This document shows, piece by piece, positions 63,826 through 64,000 of a stretch of DNA of 64,000 bases (within the stretch, counting starts at the first letter, position 1; each line of letters begins with the position of its first letter). The notes beneath the pieces are model-generated. The model searched no databases and had not been told where the DNA came from. It worked only from the letters and a program-made list of their open reading frames with translations. A program made the translations under genes and the position numbers. Source of the stretch: CADEDV01 sp048498035 (lineage in GTDB: Bacteria > Bacteroidota > Bacteroidia > Chitinophagales > Chitinophagaceae); contig JBEHYT010000017.1 in assembly GCA_048498035.1 (NCBI GenBank), positions 23,106-87,105 on the forward strand, written 5' to 3'.

Positions 63826-64000
63826 ATGTTATTTAAAGATCTTAAAATTAACCCTACCCTGCTGAAAGCACTTGATGCGCAGGGATACACCACACCTACG
63901 TCCATCCAGGAACAGGCCATCCCCGAAGTACTGGCAGGCCGCGACGTTTTTGGCTGCGCACAAACAGGAACCGGCAAAACAGCCGCCTTTGTAGTGCCAC
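63826..64000 (+). CDS. DEAD-box RNA helicase (partial, N-terminus only)
   Basis: The ATG at 63826 opens a frame that runs off the window (58 codons). The Q motif is complete (FKDLKINPTLLKALDAQGYT, then PTSIQEQAIPEVLAGRDVFG), followed by motif I, CAQTGTGKTAAF. These identify an RhlE/DeaD-type helicase that unwinds short RNA duplexes. The remaining domains lie beyond the window. Together with the RRM and cold-shock genes just upstream it makes an RNA-remodelling cluster. Confidence 0.95.
   Translation, partial: MLFKDLKINPTLLKALDAQGYTTPTSIQEQAIPEVLAGRDVFGCAQTGTGKTAAFVVP

Overview
The window looks like a chromosomal segment of a Bacteroidota bacterium, most likely a member of the Chitinophagaceae or a close relative. 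The evidence is a SusC/SusD pair driven by an ECF sigma factor and a FecR anti-sigma factor, promoters of the Bacteroidota type (TTTG, about 19 nt, TAnnTTTG), the gene order efp-accB-accC, a KAAP-rich SWIB protein, and an RRM/cold-shock/DEAD-box cluster. Shine-Dalgarno sequences are almost absent. I saw no rRNA, tRNA, CRISPR array, prophage or insertion sequence. This placement comes from gene content and promoter style, not from a database comparison.

Layout. 1-4.8 kb (minus strand): an ECF sigma factor overlapping a membrane/beta-barrel partner that is cut by the window edge, a prolyl oligopeptidase, an NTF2-like secreted protein and gluconokinase. 5-6.8 kb (plus): an AraC regulator, a MauE-type redox membrane protein and a small exported two-cysteine protein. 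6.8-13.3 kb (minus): a complete sigma-FecR-SusC-SusD nutrient uptake system. 13.4-16.4 kb: four regulators or DNA-binding proteins (two XRE-type, one Crp/Fnr-type, one SWIB/histone-H1-like) with clear palindromes and phased repeats. 16.4-39 kb: mostly housekeeping genes (M19 dipeptidase, accC, accB, efp, mdh, a lipase, an RlmK-like methyltransferase, a DnaQ-UvrC-like fusion, FKBP, a K+ channel, cmk, clpC, STAS, rnz, an esterase, dapA, accA, a TauE-type permease). 39-42 kb: an M1 aminopeptidase. 42-50 kb: a metal-uptake set (PepSY protein, TonB receptor, small Cys/His protein), a truncated hemoglobin and a Crp/Fnr regulator, with FNR-like boxes, then a ClC transporter. 49.8-51.7 kb: a TetR/MFS efflux pair.

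The most interesting region is 52.5-62.2 kb. Eight tightly packed minus-strand genes encode a FucI/AraA-like isomerase, a transketolase split into two subunits, a ribose-type (CUT2) ABC importer with binding protein, ATPase and permease, a DUF2291 protein and a glycerol-kinase-like FGGY kinase with an altered substrate pocket. A divergent DeoR-family regulator faces the operon across an array of 10-bp-phased direct repeats. Together they read as a complete pathway: import of an aldose, isomerisation to a ketose, phosphorylation, and ketol transfer by a dedicated transketolase. The logic resembles the transketolase route for D-apiose, but the isomerase is of a different family. The actual sugar is unknown.

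Other points of note are an EF-P whose tip loop lacks the canonical KPGKG and carries Arg32 at the modified position; a composite octamer repeat present in two inverted copies about 18 kb apart (33.7 and 51.8 kb); and a 39-bp motif shared by the promoters of the MauE operon and a Crp/Fnr gene. The last 1.6 kb is a cold-shock/RNA-chaperone cluster that runs off the window as a DEAD-box helicase.
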